From Anaeramoeba flamelloides (Eukaryota; Metamonada; Anaeramoebidae): a stretch of 64,000 nt of DNA. This document shows positions 59,571 through 64,000 of this stretch, in pieces. The notes beneath the pieces were generated by a model. It saw nothing but the letters and a program-made list of their open reading frames with translations. It did not search any database and was not told the origin of the DNA. The DNA lies in the NCBI GenBank assembly GCA_027625915.1, contig JANTQA010000076.1:1302001-1366000 (forward strand), in the 5' to 3' direction. The stretch's first letter is position 1, and each line of letters begins with the position of its first letter. Made by a program: the position numbers and the translations under genes.

Positions 59571-62500
59571 ATTTTGAGAGATTTAATAAAAAAATGAAAT
59601 TCAAAAGCACAATTTTTATATTTATCATTTTCAGACTCTAAAGTCTGAAAAAGAAAACTGAGATGTTTTCCATTTTTGGTTTCATGAAACAACCTTTCTT
59701 CAAATGAAAAACTTCGAATAACCTCGAGAAATTTATGATTATTTTTTTCTTAAGGGACAAGTCTCTATTATTTTTTTTTTTTGAACAATTTCTAAATATG
59801 GATTCCTTAACAAGAATATGTTAAATATGAAAATAAAAAGGGGTTTTCAAATCTAAGTAATTGGCACAAAATTTTTGCATCTCTATTTAAATTTAGGTAA
59901 AAAAAGCTAACAGAGATTAGTCCATTTAGAAAGAAAGTACATTTTTCCCTTTTGAAAATTTTGAATTATGTAAACCTTACTGAAAAAAAATATTTTTTAA
60001 GTGTCAACCAGATATTGAAACTTGTTAACCAAAACATCATTCCCCGTTCTATTTGTGAAAACAAATTGAAGCCAAAGTAATTCAGAGTTGAATCTTAAAT
60101 TTTTATGATTTTTTGAACATTTTTTTGAAATTCAATTTTTGGTTTTATTAAATAAAGTTTTGGATCTAGAAATGTGTTTATACCAATGATCGAAATTAAC
60201 CAAATCAAAAAAAATAAAATAGACCAAAAAGGGTGTATATTTGAAATAAATATTTTCTCTTTTAGAAGACCAAATACGAAAGATCAGCATTCCAAATAAA
60301 TTTGTTGAAATAAAGAATGAATGAAAAAAAAAACGGCCAAAGTATATTTTTGAAGATTTTTTTCTTTATCTCCTTAATTAGGATGAAAAAAAACAATTAA
60401 TAACTTTCTATTAGTCAGTATCATTACTCTTTATTATTATTTAACACAACATTTTTTAATATATTTGTATTTAAAAACTCTTTTTTCAAATATTTTTAAG
60501 AAAACAACTATAAATAAAGAATACTATACAATGATTAAAATAAAGGTGTTGAATTCTCGGAATTACAAAACAGTTATATCAGATTCAGTCCAAAATAGAA
60601 GAAAAATTTAGAAAAAATTCCAATCAAATTCATAATTATTTTTAGTTCTAATTCAAATAGAAAATAAATAATTATAAAATCTAACGCATTTATAAAACAA
60701 ACATTTATTTCAGAAGAGAGAATTAAAATAATTATCTTATTTTCTGAATTCAATCAATGATTAGACGAATTTAAAGAAAATTGGATTTTTAAATTCATTT
60801 TGGAAAATTCTTAAGAAAAAAAAAATTGATTCTCAAAAATTTTACAAATAAATGTTTTTATATTGAAAATAAAATATTAAAATAAATCAAGAACAAGTAA
60901 TTTTATCTAATTTTAGGATATGAGATCAAGAAATAAATGATTTTTATTTATTTTTTCTTGATCAATTGTTTCATTTTATTGATTGTCATTTTTTTAGCTG
61001 ATACAAAAATATATCAGACTTGGATATATTGCTCTTCCATATTTATTAAAATATTAATATATTTGATTAAAGAAATGATTTGAAGATCTCAGTTTCACAT
61101 AAATGGTGGTACTAAAAAATTGAAAAATGTACTTACTTCCTTAAGTGGCTCACAATTCGTTTTAATTTTTTTCTGGAAAAGGTAATAGAGTAATTATTTC
61201 AAGAGAATCAAAATAAACCTGAATAAGAAACCACATTACCAATTTGAGAGAAATGGTTTTTTTTTTGAAAATATTTAATTTTCTTGAATTAATTTTCAAT
61301 AAAAATATCCGAAACTTTTCGATTTTTTGGATTTTTAAATATAAAAATTAGAAAAAGAAAAATTTTTCAAATATTTTTTACTTCTTGAAAAAGTCCCACT
61401 TTTAGTAATTTCTGGAAGTTTTTATCGACAGATAACATGAAAATGTAATCTTATCTTAAAAGTAAAATACAAATTAATTGAAAATTGAATCATTTAAGAT
61501 CTAAAAAAAAATGAAAATTCATTTGGTTCTTAAATATTTATTAAATTTGATAAAATTTAAAAGATTATTGTATATTCTTTTTCAAATACCAATATTATAA
61601 ACCACAAACTGCTTTTATTACAATCATTTATTTAAGAATTTCTATTATTAATTTTATGAAGACTTATAGATTAAATTATTTTTTTTGTTTGTATTCTTTG
61701 AAAAAAATATAAACAATAAAGTTGATAATTTTGGTTTTACTGATATTACAGAATTGAAATTTAAGAGGATCAATTAAAAATAAAGATATAGCAAATTGTT
61801 TAATTTTTTTCCCTTTTTCACCTCGCTAAATCTTCTTTATATTGGGAAGAAGAGTTACAAAGGAAAAAGATCAAGTGGTTACTGGCTAATACTATAACAT
61901 TGAAACACAAAAATGTGTAACTTGAAAATAAAAAAAAAAAGAAAAGTATAAAAATGACCAAAGTTTTAAAGTAAATAAGATCAAAAAAATAAAGAAATTA
62001 CAAGAATTAAAAGAATGATCCCTAAGTGAACATTAATGGTCAATTATCAAATTAAATTAAATTAATCAAAATTATACTGACTGTGATTTTGGGAGTCCTC
62101 AATTAAAGATAGTATTGGTTGAATTTTTTATACGAAGTGCTTCTAATAAACCCTTTTTGAATTTGTTTTTTTTTCTTTTTTTTTTTTCGTTTTATTGTTT
62201 TGTTTTTTGCTTTTTAAACATATAAAAAATTTGGGTGTGTCTTTCCCTTGAAAAATCAAAAATTCTCTAATTTTACTGTTCAATTACCTTTGATTGAATT
62301 TAAGTGAAAGAACATCCACAGTGTAATTTGCACTTCTTCCACCAATAATAATAACAAGTTATTTATTAGATTTTTAATTTTATTTTAACGTTGAAATAAT
62401 AAAGTAAAAAAGTAAATAATAAAAAAAGAATTTTTAATTTCATAAAAAATTACCCACTATCCCTAATTCTTAAATTAATTCATTTTAATATACTTAATAT

Positions 62501-64000
62501 TCAAATAAATAAGATAAATATCTGAAAAAAACACTAATTTGTGATTTGATAACAAAAAAAAATAAATTTATCTTGTTATTCTTTTTTCTGATATAGTTGT
62601 ATTTATTATCAAAAATCATCAATACAGACTAATTATTTTTCCATTGATCGGTAAAAAGTAAAAATATTTGAAAATTAAAAAATATATAACAAGTTTATCA
62701 CCCTTAAAAGTCTAATTATCTTTTTCAATTAAAGATATTTTACAAATCAAATAAATTGAGTTTTTATTTTTTTGTTTTTTTACAAAACCTGGTTAAGAAA
62801 TCTTGTTTATAAGTTATTTCAAAAAAAAAGAGGTAAAATTATATCAAAATATATTCATTAAACTTGATCACATTAAAACTTTTTAAATATAGAAAATCAT
62901 GAAAAAATATTTCTTTATTCTTGATAATAATTCAATTTTTTTTTTTTTAATATAGTATGATTGAAAAATAAAAGTTATTAAATTTTTTGATCTCAATTTT
63001 ATCTGATTTTTTTGAGCATGAAATTTGGTGATTATTTTTTTCTTTTTTATTGAAAAAATCTTTTTCCGTAGAGGTTTTAAATCAAAAAAAATTACAATCA
63101 AATGAAAAAAATATAACTGAAAATTTTGTTTAAAAAATATTTTTTGACTGAACTATATGTGCACTTTTTAATAGAAAATGACTGTTGATTGTTTAAATGA
63201 ACTAATATGAAATTTTTTATTTTTTTCTTTTATTTAAGAGGTTTCTACATACATATTTTTGTAATAAACATGTTCTAATTCAGAATCCAAACACCTTTAA
63301 CTTAATTTGGCAATGTCAATTTACAGATTACCTCGACTAACAAAAATGATTTTTTTTATGAAATGTAAAAAAAATCACCTCTATTTAGTGGAAAAACTTT
63401 GCAGAGAAAAAATCAAAAAAAAAAAAAAAAAAAATAAAGTACAAACTAATACCAAATAAATTCTTTCAATATAGAATACTGGATAAATTATATTAATTTT
63501 TTTTTTTTAAATGTGAAATAATTCTTTTTCACTCAATGGTTTGGTTATTATTTGAAAAATCATAAAAATATAAAAAATTATTAATCCTTAAAGTTCTTTT
63601 GAAAGAAAAAATCATGTTATAAATTACTTTTTTAACTTTTACAATCCCTGAAATTTAAAAAATAGATTATCTTGAGTTGGGTGTAGTGACTTGTTAATTT
63701 GGTTCTTAGTTGATGGATCTTGTGCTTGGTATGAATTTTATTAGTTGTTCAAAATGACAATTTTTGACAATTTATTTTTTTTTTTTTCCGAAATCCGAAT
63801 ACAAGAGTGTAAGAATCATAAATTTGATAGATACTCAAGAATAAATTTAGATTTTTGGGTTGTAGAAGAAAAATTTGATTTACTTTTTTGTCAATTAACT
63901 AAATGAAAAAAAAAATTTTTTTAAAAAAAGCTATAAATAAAACCAAATCTAATTAAAAATTTCAATCAACAACACACACAATACATTTTTTAGGACTTAA
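59571..64000. other. intergenic to window end, no gene recognised
   Basis: AT-rich with many homopolymers. Around 62323-62350 a sequence resembling GAAGTGTAAATTGCACTCTA occurs in reverse orientation, related to patches near 10423 and 27690. Near 60528 a TACAATGATTAAAATAAAG string resembles a decayed family B end. Nothing else could be assigned. Confidence 0.55.

Overview
The window looks like nuclear DNA from an AT-rich, intron-containing single-celled eukaryote. Non-coding DNA is full of A/T homopolymers, genes are sparse, introns are GT-AG, and proteins carry long Lys, Glu, Asn-Glu or Asp/Ser runs. An intact cohesin SMC1, an importin-5, an FHA-kinase and ribosomal protein eS12 are all of eukaryotic type. 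The BTB protein with a ThuA-like tail and K/E runs suggests an anaeramoebid (Metamonada), but this is an inference; other AT-rich amoebae are not excluded. All six confident genes end in TAA and read through in the standard code.

Layout, left to right. 1583-4258 (-): BTB/POZ protein with a split class-I-amidotransferase-like (ThuA-like) C-terminus. 4.3-17.1 kb: no recognisable gene, but a dense set of short non-autonomous transposons (families named A-H and K here) and one convincing micro-exon. 17.1-18.4 kb: two coding-like tail fragments facing each other and a 206-residue orphan gene (-). 18.4-25.5 kb: more transposons, including one nested inside another, and a 48-codon ORF. 25520-35337 (+): SMC1 in four exons. 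37709-44616 (-): importin-5/karyopherin beta-3 in three exons. 48797-54829 (+): CHK2/RAD53-type FHA-kinase in two exons. 58996-59451 (-): eS12 with a probable 5'UTR intron. 59.6-64 kb: nothing recognised.

I reconstructed exon joins by hand from reading frame, splice sites and family alignment. SMC1 exons are 25520-25850, 26101-26681, 30558-31228 and 32910-35337 (1336 aa). Importin-5 exons are 44616-43639, 40438-39811 and 39663-37709 (1186 aa). FHA-kinase exons are 48797-49206 and 53863-54829 (458 aa). Each join keeps phase and restores a family-like sequence across the junction.

The genes are housekeeping functions (cohesion, nuclear import, DNA-damage signalling, translation) with no operon-like relation. 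The most unusual content lies between and inside them: at least eight families of terminal-inverted-repeat elements, many with a recognisable TA or TWA target duplication. They include a ~197-bp near-palindrome present four times, a 1.2-kb element with iterated TCGCGA subterminal motifs, and a mariner-like element inserted in another element. Introns of 1.7-4.7 kb hold the same repeats and a few unexplained coding-like islands.
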